From CAYXWM01 sp964392115 (GTDB lineage Bacteria > Bacillota > Clostridia > Lachnospirales > WRBF01), in assembly GCA_964392115.1 (NCBI GenBank), contig CAYMOU010000008.1:1-41799 (forward strand): a stretch of 41,799 nt of DNA, given 5' to 3'. A model generated the notes under the pieces. That model ran no database searches and was not told where the DNA came from. It saw only the letters and a list, made by a program, of their open reading frames with translations. The position numbers and the translations under genes are program-made. Shown here piece by piece: positions 16,832-24,675 of this stretch (the first letter of the stretch is position 1; each line of letters starts with the position of its first letter).

Positions 16832-17863
16832 TTAGTAAGCTTCGTCTACGAATTGGCTTGCGTTGGTAGCATCGAAAAGTCTGTCTTCGTTTTTGATGAA
16901 AGTATCAACTTTTTCGCCTTTTTCAAGTTTTGCGATTGTATCGAAAGCGATAGGACCGAATTTTGGGTTACATTCAACGGAAACACCAAGTTCGCCAGCG
17001 ATAATAGCTTTAAGAGCGTCTTTTTCGCCGTCGATAGAAGCGATTACTACGTCTTTGCCGGGTTCTCTGCCTGCAGCTTTAAGTGCTTGGATAGCACCGA
17101 TAGCCATTTCATCGTTATGAGCGTAAACAGCGGTTATTTCGTCGCCTTTAGCTTGGATGATGTTTTCCATAACGGATTGGCCTTTTGCTCTTGCAAAGTC
17201 ACCTGTTTGAGATGCGATAATTTTCATGTCGGGATAAGCTTTGATACCTTCCAAGAAACCGTTAGCTCTGTCTATAGCAACGGAGGAACCTGCGGTACCT
17301 GTTAATTCAACGATATTGGCTTTGCCGCCTGTTTTTTCTGCTACCCATTCAGCAACTCTTTTGCCTTCGTCAACGAAGTCGGAAGCAATAAGAGTTACAT
17401 AATCTTCGCCTGCAACGCCTGCTGCTGCACGGTCGATAAGGATAACGGGGATACCTGCTTCTTTAGCTGCTTCAAGAGCCGGTGCAAGGCCTTCAAATTC
17501 TCTGGGAGCAAGCAATATGTAGTCTACCTTTTGAGCAATCATATCTTCAACGTCACTGATTTGTTTTGAAGTTTGCGATTGAGCATCGGTGTAAACCAGC
17601 TTAACGCCTCTTTTTTCTGCTTCGTCTTTAATGCTTTGAGTTTCTGCGATTCTCCAAGGGCTGTTGTTTTCCATTTGAGAGAAACCAACAACAAGTTGTT
17701 TGTCGCTGTTGTCTGCCGGTGCCGGCTGATTAGCGTTATCGTTGGGTTGTTGAGCTGTAGGGCTGTTAGAAGGAGCCGCCGGAGCTGCAGGAGCGGAGCA
17801 AGCCGTAAGCATAGCGGATACAACTAATATAACCGTTAAAATAAGTGCAGAAAGCTTTTTCAT
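16832..17863 (-). CDS. YtfQ-like sugar-binding lipoprotein of ABC importer
   Basis: The 343-aa periplasmic-binding-protein-type lipoprotein has a signal peptide with lipobox LTAC (lipidated Cys22) and then an Ala/Pro/Asn linker. The mature part begins VVGFSQMENNSPWRIAET and contains VDYILLAPREFEG, IPVILIDRAA, VELTGTAGSSVAIDRANG and VYAHNDEMAIGAIQALK. This strongly resembles E. coli YtfQ (galactofuranose-binding), more than RbsB as I recall those sequences. The ATG at 17863 has GGAGGG 9 nt upstream; an in-frame ATG at 17908 lies in the end of a MITE-like repeat and is not believed. It captures the substrate for the importer encoded downstream. Confidence 0.92.
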   Translation of the reverse strand: MKKLSALILTVILVVSAMLTACSAPAAPAAPSNSPTAQQPNDNANQPAPADNSDKQLVVGFSQMENNSPWRIAETQSIKDEAEKRGVKLVYTDAQSQTSKQISDVEDMIAQKVDYILLAPREFEGLAPALEAAKEAGIPVILIDRAAAGVAGEDYVTLIASDFVDEGKRVAEWVAEKTGGKANIVELTGTAGSSVAIDRANGFLEGIKAYPDMKIIASQTGDFARAKGQSVMENIIQAKGDEITAVYAHNDEMAIGAIQALKAAGREPGKDVVIASIDGEKDALKAIIAGELGVSVECNPKFGPIAFDTIAKLEKGEKVDTFIKNEDRLFDATNASQFVDEAY

Positions 17864-17895
17864 TTTTAATATCCCTCCAATAAAAAATATAGCTG

Positions 17896-17996
17896 ATACT
17901 AATTCCATATTTAATGAAGGATAAAAATTTGCAAATTATCCTTGAATCTTTGTCTAAATTGCAAATTTTTATCTACTGTTTTAAATGGAATTGTAT
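17896..17996 (-). repeat. MITE-like palindromic repeat, copy 2 (5' leader of binding-protein gene)
   Basis: This is the reverse-orientation copy: ATACTAATTCCATATTTAA at one end and TTAAATGGAATTGTAT at the other, with the inner GGATAAAAATTTGCAA hairpin. It lies between the predicted promoter at 18045-18073 and the binding-protein start at 17863, so it would be transcribed as a structured 5' leader. Confidence 0.85.
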
Positions 17997-18044
17997 GAAT
18001 TGAAAGCCTTATCAGCTTTATATCAATATCTCTCAGCTATATTC

Positions 18045-18073
18045 ATTATACAATCTTTTATACCAATAATTAA
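18045..18073 (-). promoter_or_regulatory. Probable promoter of the sugar-import/glycyl radical operon
   Basis: On the - strand there is a perfect -10 TATAAT (18045-18050). Seventeen nucleotides upstream is TTAATT (18068-18073), a poor -35. A strong -10 with a weak -35 fits a promoter needing an activator, and an AraC-type response regulator is encoded immediately upstream. No operator repeats were identified with confidence. Confidence 0.5.
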
Positions 18074-18126
18074 TAAAATATCTTTTTAGAGTTGTTAACT
18101 TTTTAGTGAATTATTAAAATATTTTT

Positions 18127-19686
18127 TTATGCCCCGGAATTTTTAAATTCTTTGGGTGTCATGCCCGTATTTTTTTTAAACAAAGTGCTGAAATAGGTGG
18201 AGTTTTCGTAGCCTACCTCGTCGGCTATTTCATATGTACGCATATCCGTGCAAAGCAGTAATTCTTTTGCCTTTTCTATGCGAATTTTGGTGAGATAGTC
18301 GATGAAGGTCTGCCCGGTTTCGTGCTTGAAAACCACGCTGAAATAACAGGAACTCATGTTGAACTGCTTTGCAACGGAGTTTAAGGACAGTTCTTTACTT
18401 TTGTAATGGGTTGCCAAATAATTGCAAGATTTTTGAATAATGTTGGAATGATTGCCCTGTCTGGTTCTTTCCAAATAGTCAGAAATTTTTAAGGCTATTT
18501 GAAGAATATCGTTCATGGTGGCATCTACGGTTTTGTTACCCAGTAAAATGTTGTATTGCTTACCGGGTTCGTCCAAAACATCCTCGATTTGAACACCTGT
18601 TTGCTTTAAAATATTAATTGCCTGCAAATAAATGTTGCTGACTACAAGCTGGGTATACAAAAAAGACTCTCGTCCGAATTCCTTTAGATGGACGGTTAAT
18701 TCCCTTATTTTTTCTTCGATTAATTTTTTGTCCGAACACTTAATCAAAGAAACCAGCTCTGAAATATCCCAGTCTATAATGGCGGCACTGTCCGGATATT
18801 CAAATTTCAAATCCGAAAAGAAAATATCCTGACCATTACCTATTACATACTTGTTTTCCAAAGCCTCACAAGCATTATTATACGACAATGACAAGCCGGC
18901 AACGCCAAATTCCGCTGTGCCCACGGCTATGGTTACGGTGTGTTGCTCTATATATAGGGTTTGGTTGCGTATTTGTTTTACTTTTTCCTTTACGATATTT
19001 TTAACCCTATCCTTTTCACGATCGGAAACCAAAAATATAAATTCAAAGGCATTTCTGCCTATCAAAAATAAATCGCTGATTTCCTCTTTTAAAAACTTTC
19101 GGAAGTTTTTAAACCCGGTTTTTATGGTTTCTTCACCGTATAGATTAACTGTTTTTTCACGCTCGTCCAAATGCACCACAGCAACACAATAATGCAAGCC
19201 TTCCTGCAACCCGAATTTTTCGCCCAACTCTGTGATTTTGCTTTCTTCCAAAACCCCGGCAAAAAAATCCTTATAAAAACTGCTTTTGCTTGCCGATTCC
19301 GATTCGTTTTTGGTAACCAGTTTTTCTTTTATGGAAAGCAAAACTTCGGTCAGATATTTTTCATCCACCGGCTTAAGAATATAATCATAGGCTTTTAGCT
19401 TTATGGCGTTTTGAGCGTATTGAAATTCATCATAGCCCGAAATAATTATAATAAAAATTTCCGGGTATTTTGTTGATACCTGTCTTGCAAGCTCTATACC
19501 GTCCATAAAAGGCATTTTAATATCGGTAATTAGAACGTCCGGTTTTTCTTTCTCTATAAATTCAAGCGCCTGTTCGCCATCCTCCACGGCTCCTATTAAG
19601 CTAAAACCGGGACGGTTCCAATCTATGTTTTTAACCATTCCGTTACGTATTATGAGTTCGTCTTCTGCAAGTAAAACCTTTAACAT
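18127..19686 (-). CDS. YesN-type response regulator with AraC-family output
   Basis: The 519-aa DNA-binding response regulator starts at MLKVLLAEDELIIRNG. The receiver domain occupies residues 1 to about 120, with acidic residues at 8-10, phospho-acceptor Asp55 (LITDIKMPFMDG) and Lys in YILKPVDE. A long middle region (about 130-410) has no clear motif. Two AraC helix-turn-helices lie at about 415-515 (SLNSVAKQFNMSSCYFSVVF and YEIADEVGYENSTYFSTLFK). The ATG at 19686 has GGGGGTT before it and begins 1 nt after the kinase stop codon, implying translational coupling. It probably activates the sugar-import/glycyl radical operon just downstream. Confidence 0.93.
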   Translation of the reverse strand: MLKVLLAEDELIIRNGMVKNIDWNRPGFSLIGAVEDGEQALEFIEKEKPDVLITDIKMPFMDGIELARQVSTKYPEIFIIIISGYDEFQYAQNAIKLKAYDYILKPVDEKYLTEVLLSIKEKLVTKNESESASKSSFYKDFFAGVLEESKITELGEKFGLQEGLHYCVAVVHLDEREKTVNLYGEETIKTGFKNFRKFLKEEISDLFLIGRNAFEFIFLVSDREKDRVKNIVKEKVKQIRNQTLYIEQHTVTIAVGTAEFGVAGLSLSYNNACEALENKYVIGNGQDIFFSDLKFEYPDSAAIIDWDISELVSLIKCSDKKLIEEKIRELTVHLKEFGRESFLYTQLVVSNIYLQAINILKQTGVQIEDVLDEPGKQYNILLGNKTVDATMNDILQIALKISDYLERTRQGNHSNIIQKSCNYLATHYKSKELSLNSVAKQFNMSSCYFSVVFKHETGQTFIDYLTKIRIEKAKELLLCTDMRTYEIADEVGYENSTYFSTLFKKNTGMTPKEFKNSGA

Positions 19687-19687
19687 T

Positions 19688-21463
19688 TCAACCCCCGGAA
19701 ATTTTTGGTATTCGAATAACAGCTGTTGTACCCAGGTTTTCGATACTTTCGTATTCAAGCCCGTAAGCATCACCGAAATACAGCTTTATTCGCCTGTTAA
19801 CGTTTATAAGACCGTAACTGTCAATTTTTTCTCCGTCGTTCTTTTTAAGCGTGTTGTTTAAGGCCTTTAGTTTTCTTTCCGACATTCCTTTACCGGTGTC
19901 CTTGACCTCGAAGATTATACAATCTTCTTTTTCGTAGGCAGCAATGCTTATTAAACCCTTTTCCCGCTTTTCTTTGATGCCGTGATAAATGGAGTTTTCC
20001 ACCAAAGGTTGCAGGATTATGTTTAGGGTTCTGTATTTAAGCAAGGATTCCGGAAGGTTAATGCTGTAGTCAAACTTGTCCGAATAGCGTATATGCTGTA
20101 TAGACATATAGCTTTCCACGTGCTCTATTTCCTCTGCTATGGAAATCATCTCGGCACCTCGGTTTACACCGATGCGGAAAAGTTTGATAAGACTTTTTGC
20201 TATAGCGGCTATGGATTCTTTGTCGTTTTCTCGGGACATCCATATTATAGTATCCAAGGTGTTGTACAAAAAGTGTGGATTGATTTGTGCTTGCAGTACT
20301 TTAATTTCTTCTTTTCGTAATTTCTCCTGTTCGGTATAAACCTTTTTCATCAGGGAATTTATTTTTCCCAACATATGGTTAAATTTTCGGGTTAAATCGC
20401 CTATTTCGTCCCTGTATTTTGGCGTCATCATATCTACGTTAAGATTACCGTTTTCCACCCGTTCCATGATTTTACCCAATTTTTTTATGGGCTTTAATAT
20501 GCTCTGTGTAATGTTCCAAATTGAGATTAAAGTTATAACTATAAACGCCAGCGATATAGGAACGGCAACCACCATTATTTTTCTGGATTCCTTTGTAATC
20601 TCTTCCTTAGAGATTACCCCGGCTATTTTAAAGCCGTCATACAACAAGTCCTTTGACATTATCAAGGCGGAATTGTTTTTACTCATAAACCAACCGTCAT
20701 GTATATTGCTGATTTGCGCCTTGGAATCTTCGTCTAAGGGAATACGGGCAAAGTTATCCCGGGAAGAAACTGAAATTACTTTATCGTCCTTTAGTATGAC
20801 TATGTAACCGTCCTTTACCAAATCCGTCCCGGTAATGGAATGAAATGCCACTGTATCTATATCCACCAAAACCGCACCTATGGGCTTACCCGTAGCCTTG
20901 TTTACTAAGGGCTTAACATAGGACACTATGGTATCCGATAAAGTTTGAGACACAACAGAACCCATAATCGAATATATCCACCTTGGTTTGTTGTATTTCA
21001 TAACGTCCTTGTACCAGTAATCTTTTCTGAAATCCTTGTCTTTAAAGGAATAATAGTTGGATTTATATACACCGCCGTTTTCGGCGATTATATAAAAACT
21101 TTGGATATTGGGATGAAACTGTTGAATGTACATCATGTGGGACTCTATCATCAAGGCTTCGGAATAGTTTTTGCCTATATCCGGGCTTAAAGGTCTTCGC
21201 AATACCTTTTGGATGTCAAGATTATCTTCTATCATTACGCCAATAGTCTCAGCATCGTTTAGAAGTACATTTACATCCTTGCCTATACGGTCCAGTATTA
21301 TTTGGCTGGAATTTACAGCCATATCCGTTATTATCCTGTCAGAGAAAATATAAATAACACTGCTTATAAGAATAATAGGTATTACCGCCACTATACCGTA
21401 ATATATTATCATTCTTTTCAGCAAGGAGAGATTATAGAAACCGGTCTTTATTTTGTCAGCCAT
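19688..21463 (-). CDS. YesM-type sensor histidine kinase with extracellular sensing domain
   Basis: The 591-aa membrane kinase has TM1 at about residues 17-40, an extracellular cache-like domain of about 255 residues, TM2 near 297-318, a HAMP linker, and a His_kinase domain with INPHFLYNTLD (phospho-accepting His397). The ATPase domain shows LQPLVENSIYHGIKEK (N box) and VKDTGKGM (G box). This layout is the YesM/LytS family, which usually pairs with AraC-type regulators to control carbohydrate use. Three in-frame starts (TTG 21472, ATG 21469, ATG 21463) lie together. AAAGGG is 9 nt from the last, so that one is chosen. It may sense the sugar directly or through the binding protein. Confidence 0.92.
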   Translation of the reverse strand: MADKIKTGFYNLSLLKRMIIYYGIVAVIPIILISSVIYIFSDRIITDMAVNSSQIILDRIGKDVNVLLNDAETIGVMIEDNLDIQKVLRRPLSPDIGKNYSEALMIESHMMYIQQFHPNIQSFYIIAENGGVYKSNYYSFKDKDFRKDYWYKDVMKYNKPRWIYSIMGSVVSQTLSDTIVSYVKPLVNKATGKPIGAVLVDIDTVAFHSITGTDLVKDGYIVILKDDKVISVSSRDNFARIPLDEDSKAQISNIHDGWFMSKNNSALIMSKDLLYDGFKIAGVISKEEITKESRKIMVVAVPISLAFIVITLISIWNITQSILKPIKKLGKIMERVENGNLNVDMMTPKYRDEIGDLTRKFNHMLGKINSLMKKVYTEQEKLRKEEIKVLQAQINPHFLYNTLDTIIWMSRENDKESIAAIAKSLIKLFRIGVNRGAEMISIAEEIEHVESYMSIQHIRYSDKFDYSINLPESLLKYRTLNIILQPLVENSIYHGIKEKREKGLISIAAYEKEDCIIFEVKDTGKGMSERKLKALNNTLKKNDGEKIDSYGLINVNRRIKLYFGDAYGLEYESIENLGTTAVIRIPKISGG

Positions 21464-21626
21464 GGTCATCAACCCTTTATCCTGTCACGTTACCGTAAAA
21501 GCCCGTTTTTATTTATAATTCAATAATAGCACAACAAACAACAAATATAAACCCAATTCCCAAACTCATTGTAGATAATTTCCCAAAAATTAAAATCAGT
21601 CACGAAAAACCTTAAAATATATCTAC

Positions 21627-21655
21627 ATTATATACATACACTATCGAAAAGTAAA
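21627..21655 (-). promoter_or_regulatory. Probable promoter of the two-component genes
   Basis: On the - strand, TTTACT (21650-21655), a 17-nt spacer and TATAAT (21627-21632) precede the kinase start by roughly 155 nt. Confidence 0.5.
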
Positions 21656-21901
21656 TTAAATATTCTTTTATATTGTTAGTTTTTATTACGAAACTAAAAA
21701 GGATTAAACTCATAAGCAATACTCCCGGGTTCGAAAAAAAGCTAAGTAATATAACAAGAATCCTAATTTACTTACCAAAATTATAGTCGTATTATTAATG
21801 GGGTAAAAGTATAGCAAAACACAATACAAGTCCCCTACCGTTGCTATAAGATAAAACCTCTGCTACCCTTTAACCGCTTTTCCTTATTTTTCCTTTTATA
21901 T

Positions 21902-21953
21902 AAAAAGAACTCCGTTACCGGCAAGTATGCATGCCTGTAGCGGAGTTCTTTTT
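21902..21953 (-). terminator. Intrinsic terminator of the ddl gene
   Basis: AAAAAGAACTCCG (21902-21914) pairs with CGGAGTTCTTTTT (21941-21953). The A-run on the + strand gives the T-tract for the - strand transcript ending at 21979. The loop holds a smaller GGCA/TGCC stem. Confidence 0.88.
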
Positions 21954-21978
21954 GTTTAATAATTCTATTCAATTTTGT

Positions 21979-23055
21979 TTAATTTGATTGTTCTTCGCCC
22001 GGTAAAGCAAGTTTAACCAATTTGTTTACCAATTCGCTAACGGATATACCCATATTAGCCCAAAGCATGGGGTACATACTGATGGCGGTAAATCCGGGCA
22101 AGGTGTTTATTTCGTTGAAATAAATTTTGTTTGTTTCATTTTCTAAGAAGAAATCCACCCTTGAAAGATGTCTGCAACCTATAGCCTTAAATATTTTTAA
22201 TGCTTGTGCACGTATTTCTTCGGAAATACTTTCGTCTATGTCAGCCGGTACTATGGTTTTGGATTCGGCATTGTTGTATTTTGCATCGTAATCATAGAAT
22301 TCTGCGGCTGAGACTATTTCTCCCACAGAAGATGCTTCCGTATCAGCACCGCCGGAACCCAGTATTGCACATTCTAACTCTCTGCCGTTGATTGCTTTTT
22401 CTATGACTATTTTGTCATCGTATTTAGCCGCTGTTTCCAAAGCCGCTTCCATTCCGGACTTATCGTTAACCTTGGATATTCCCACAGAGGAACCTGCTTT
22501 CGCAGGTTTTACAAAACAGGGATAACCGATTTTGTAGCGTATTTTTTTAAGTACTTCTTTCTTATCTGATAATTCTTCCTTTAATACGGTAATATATTCT
22601 GCTTGGCGTATCTTCAAATGATTTGCCACCAGTTTGGTCATAGCCTTATCCATAGCTATGGCAGAAGCCGCAACAGAAGAACCCACATAGGGTATACCTG
22701 CCAATTCAAACAAGCCTTGAACAGTTCCGTCCTCTCCCGGGCAACCGTGCATAACCGGGAAAACAACATCTATGTGTATGGATTTTACCTTGTCGCCCAC
22801 GATTCTAAGTAGCCCAACATGAGAAGTATCCGGGCTGATAATGCAGGGTGTGCCGAAGCGTTCCCAGGGAACATTTGCCAAACTGTCTATACAGCCGTCA
22901 TAAAGCAGCCATTTGCCTTCTTTTGTTATATATATTGGAATAACATTGTAATCACTGTCTTTAATATTGGAAATAATGGTAGAGGCGGAGTTAATGCTCA
23001 CATCATGCTCCGGTGATTTTCCTCCGAAAAGTATAACAAGGTTTTTTCTGTTCAT
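21979..23055 (-). CDS. ddl: D-alanine--D-alanine ligase
   Basis: The 358-aa ATP-grasp enzyme makes D-Ala-D-Ala for peptidoglycan. It starts MNRKNLVILFGGKSPEHDVS, with the family HDVS signature near residue 18, then VVFPVMHGCPGEDGTVQG, FVKPAKAGSSVGISKV and the metal/phosphate site FNEINTLPGFT. In the specificity loop it has FYDYDAKY, where Tyr260 corresponds to Tyr216 of E. coli DdlB. This indicates D-Ala-D-Ala rather than the VanA-type D-Ala-D-Lac activity. The start follows AGAGGTATATGGC. It is a single gene with its own terminator. Confidence 0.95.
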   Translation of the reverse strand: MNRKNLVILFGGKSPEHDVSINSASTIISNIKDSDYNVIPIYITKEGKWLLYDGCIDSLANVPWERFGTPCIISPDTSHVGLLRIVGDKVKSIHIDVVFPVMHGCPGEDGTVQGLFELAGIPYVGSSVAASAIAMDKAMTKLVANHLKIRQAEYITVLKEELSDKKEVLKKIRYKIGYPCFVKPAKAGSSVGISKVNDKSGMEAALETAAKYDDKIVIEKAINGRELECAILGSGGADTEASSVGEIVSAAEFYDYDAKYNNAESKTIVPADIDESISEEIRAQALKIFKAIGCRHLSRVDFFLENETNKIYFNEINTLPGFTAISMYPMLWANMGISVSELVNKLVKLALPGEEQSN

Positions 23056-23298
23056 GCCATATACCTCTTTTCATAAACTATAGTTGCCCGGCGGCATAAG
23101 ACAGCCATTAGGGACTGCCCGGGGATTTTGGGTAAACCAAAGCCCTATATTCGATTTTATAGCAAACAAAAGGACGTTTTTCCTTTTGATTATAACCGCA
23201 ACGCAGTAAATAACCGGAAAACCGGCAAGTAAATGTAAATTATCAACTTTTATTTTGGTTGTTTTGTTGCAGACAATTATTAACTACAAAAAGGTCTC

Positions 23299-23314
23299 TA
23301 CTATATTAATAGTA
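23299..23314. promoter_or_regulatory. Possible MarR operator (upstream)
   Basis: TACTAT and ATAGTA form a perfect 6-bp inverted pair around ATTA. The half-site ACTA/TAGT is shared with the inverted repeat inside the promoter at 23366-23376, consistent with two sites for the MarR protein encoded just downstream. Confidence 0.4.
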
Positions 23315-23354
23315 AACCAATAAATATTCAACCTTTTTTTATAAGAAATTTATA

Positions 23355-23383
23355 TTGACTATATAACTAATTTAGTATAAAAT
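23355..23383 (+). promoter_or_regulatory. Promoter of the MarR gene with operator in the spacer
   Basis: TTGACT (23355-23360), a 17-nt spacer and TAAAAT (23378-23383) make a near-consensus promoter. The spacer contains the inverted repeat ACTAATTTAGT (23366-23376), which is well placed for autorepression by a MarR protein. Confidence 0.7.
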
Positions 23384-23418
23384 ATTTTCAGGATAAAACT
23401 ACCTGTGGCGGTGAACTT

Positions 23419-24402
23419 ATGAAATATAATCCAAAAACTGTCGGAGAATTGACTTTGTTGCTTATACAGAGTGCTTCTCGCTACAAAACCAAGAGAACCT
23501 GTAAAAGGTTTCGTGTAAACAACACCGGAACCGGTGAATTAAGCCAACGTCAATTTCTAATACTGTTTATGATTAACTACTATGGTGTTAATACTCTGAC
23601 CGAAATTGCAAGGCTTCATGGACAGACAACAGGTAGCCTTTCTATTATTATATCCAAGATGGTTGACAACGGGTACATAACCAAAAAATATCCGCGGGAT
23701 AATGACGACGGTCGCAGGGTATATTTTCAAATAACCCCTAAAGGAATGGAAGCACTAAAAATCATAACGGCAGAAATGCTTGATGTGTTGTGTGATTTTT
23801 ACCTGTCCTTTACGCCCCGGCAACGGTTGGAATTAAAACTGGGATTCGAACTTTTAAGCGAATTGATTGACGAAAAAGACGAAGGCGAATGCAACATAGT
23901 CATAGACCGATTAACCGGCAAATACGACGACGAAACCTATAAATTCGCCGCATTCTTCTTTAAGATTATGATTCAGATGTCCAACTTGATTAATAGGGTA
24001 TTCCGCTATAACTTTAACAATTCGGACAACATGAGCTTCGGTCAATTTCATATTCTCAATCACATTGCTCTTTCCCAAACCAAAACCGTGGGCGATTTGG
24101 CCCAAACCCTGGGTGTATCCCAAAGCACCGTTTCTACCTCTGTCAGCGGCTTGGTCAAAGAAGGATATTTGTACAAACAACGTGCGAATAAAGGCGAAGA
24201 CGGGAGGAAAATATATTTTTATATCACGGAAAAAGGTGCAAGAGAGATGCAAATAGTTTATAATAAAATGTTAGCGGTGTTCGAAAGCTATTTTAATTCT
24301 CTCTCCGAAAAATTAAAGAAAAATTTATTCGAAGGTGTCAGTATTCTTTACAGGCTTTTTAAAACTGCCGAAGAACAGGCCAATACACCCACAGATTCTT
24401 AA
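23419..24402 (+). CDS. Tandem MarR-domain transcriptional regulator
   Basis: The 327-aa protein is about twice the usual MarR length and contains two complete winged-helix units. Unit 1 (about 10-155) has LTEIARLHGQTTGSLSIIIS and the wing DNDDGRRVYFQITPKG. Unit 2 (about 175-312) has VGDLAQTLGVSQSTVSTSVS and the wing KGEDGRKIYFYITEKG. A single chain could therefore form a built-in pseudo-dimer. The start follows GGCGGTGAACTT. The next two genes encode an RND efflux pump, so it is probably the drug-responsive or metabolite-responsive repressor of that pump and of itself. Confidence 0.88.
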   Translation: MKYNPKTVGELTLLLIQSASRYKTKRTCKRFRVNNTGTGELSQRQFLILFMINYYGVNTLTEIARLHGQTTGSLSIIISKMVDNGYITKKYPRDNDDGRRVYFQITPKGMEALKIITAEMLDVLCDFYLSFTPRQRLELKLGFELLSELIDEKDEGECNIVIDRLTGKYDDETYKFAAFFFKIMIQMSNLINRVFRYNFNNSDNMSFGQFHILNHIALSQTKTVGDLAQTLGVSQSTVSTSVSGLVKEGYLYKQRANKGEDGRKIYFYITEKGAREMQIVYNKMLAVFESYFNSLSEKLKKNLFEGVSILYRLFKTAEEQANTPTDS

Positions 24403-24675
24403 TCGGCAACAGGCCTTTACAAATAAAGGCAAAGGTTATTATAAAGTAAACGTGTATTTCCGGCAATCCTATAAATATAGTCGATTAATTATAAAAATGT
24501 GCCTTTTGATGTTGAAAATATCGAAACCGGCAGCAAAAAGGCTTACCTTGATATTAATTGACTGTAATTTCATAGTAGGCAAAATTTATAGAAGGCAAAA
24601 TCATGTTTTGTTCGGAAAGATTTCCAAACCGTCCATACAAAAAGCATGAGGTTATATCATTACGGGAGGAACAAA

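Larger units (their letters stand above)
21464..21978. other. Intergenic region upstream of the two-component genes
   Basis: This 515-bp AT-rich spacer lies between the D-Ala-D-Ala ligase and the kinase gene, both on the - strand. It contains the ligase terminator (21902-21953) and a likely kinase promoter (21627-21655). The remaining ~250 bp (21656-21900) show no gene, repeat or RNA that I can recognise. Confidence 0.5.
23056..23418. promoter_or_regulatory. Divergent intergenic region between ddl and the MarR regulator
   Basis: This 363-bp spacer must hold promoters for both strands. The + strand promoter and two inverted repeats are listed separately. Near ddl, a GC-richer stretch (23085-23125) contains TGCCCGG twice. 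No convincing ddl promoter was found. Confidence 0.5.

Noticed and set aside
17864..17908. Upstream ATG at 17908 as start of the sugar-binding protein
   Set aside because: It lies in the MITE terminal repeat without a ribosome site. The ATG at 17863 has GGAGGG and gives a normal lipoprotein signal.
21721..21740. GGGTTCGAA resembling a tRNA T-loop
   Set aside because: No acceptor stem, anticodon arm or CCA context could be built around it.
21979..23055. D-Ala-D-Lac ligase (vancomycin resistance)
   Set aside because: The specificity loop reads FYDYDAKY with the Tyr of D-Ala-D-Ala ligases, and no vanH or vanX neighbours are present.
24403..24675. Small gene or RNA between the MarR and adaptor genes
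   Set aside because: Open frames here lack ribosome sites. A lone TTGACT (24558) has no good -10 at 16-18 nt, so neither a gene nor a promoter could be supported.
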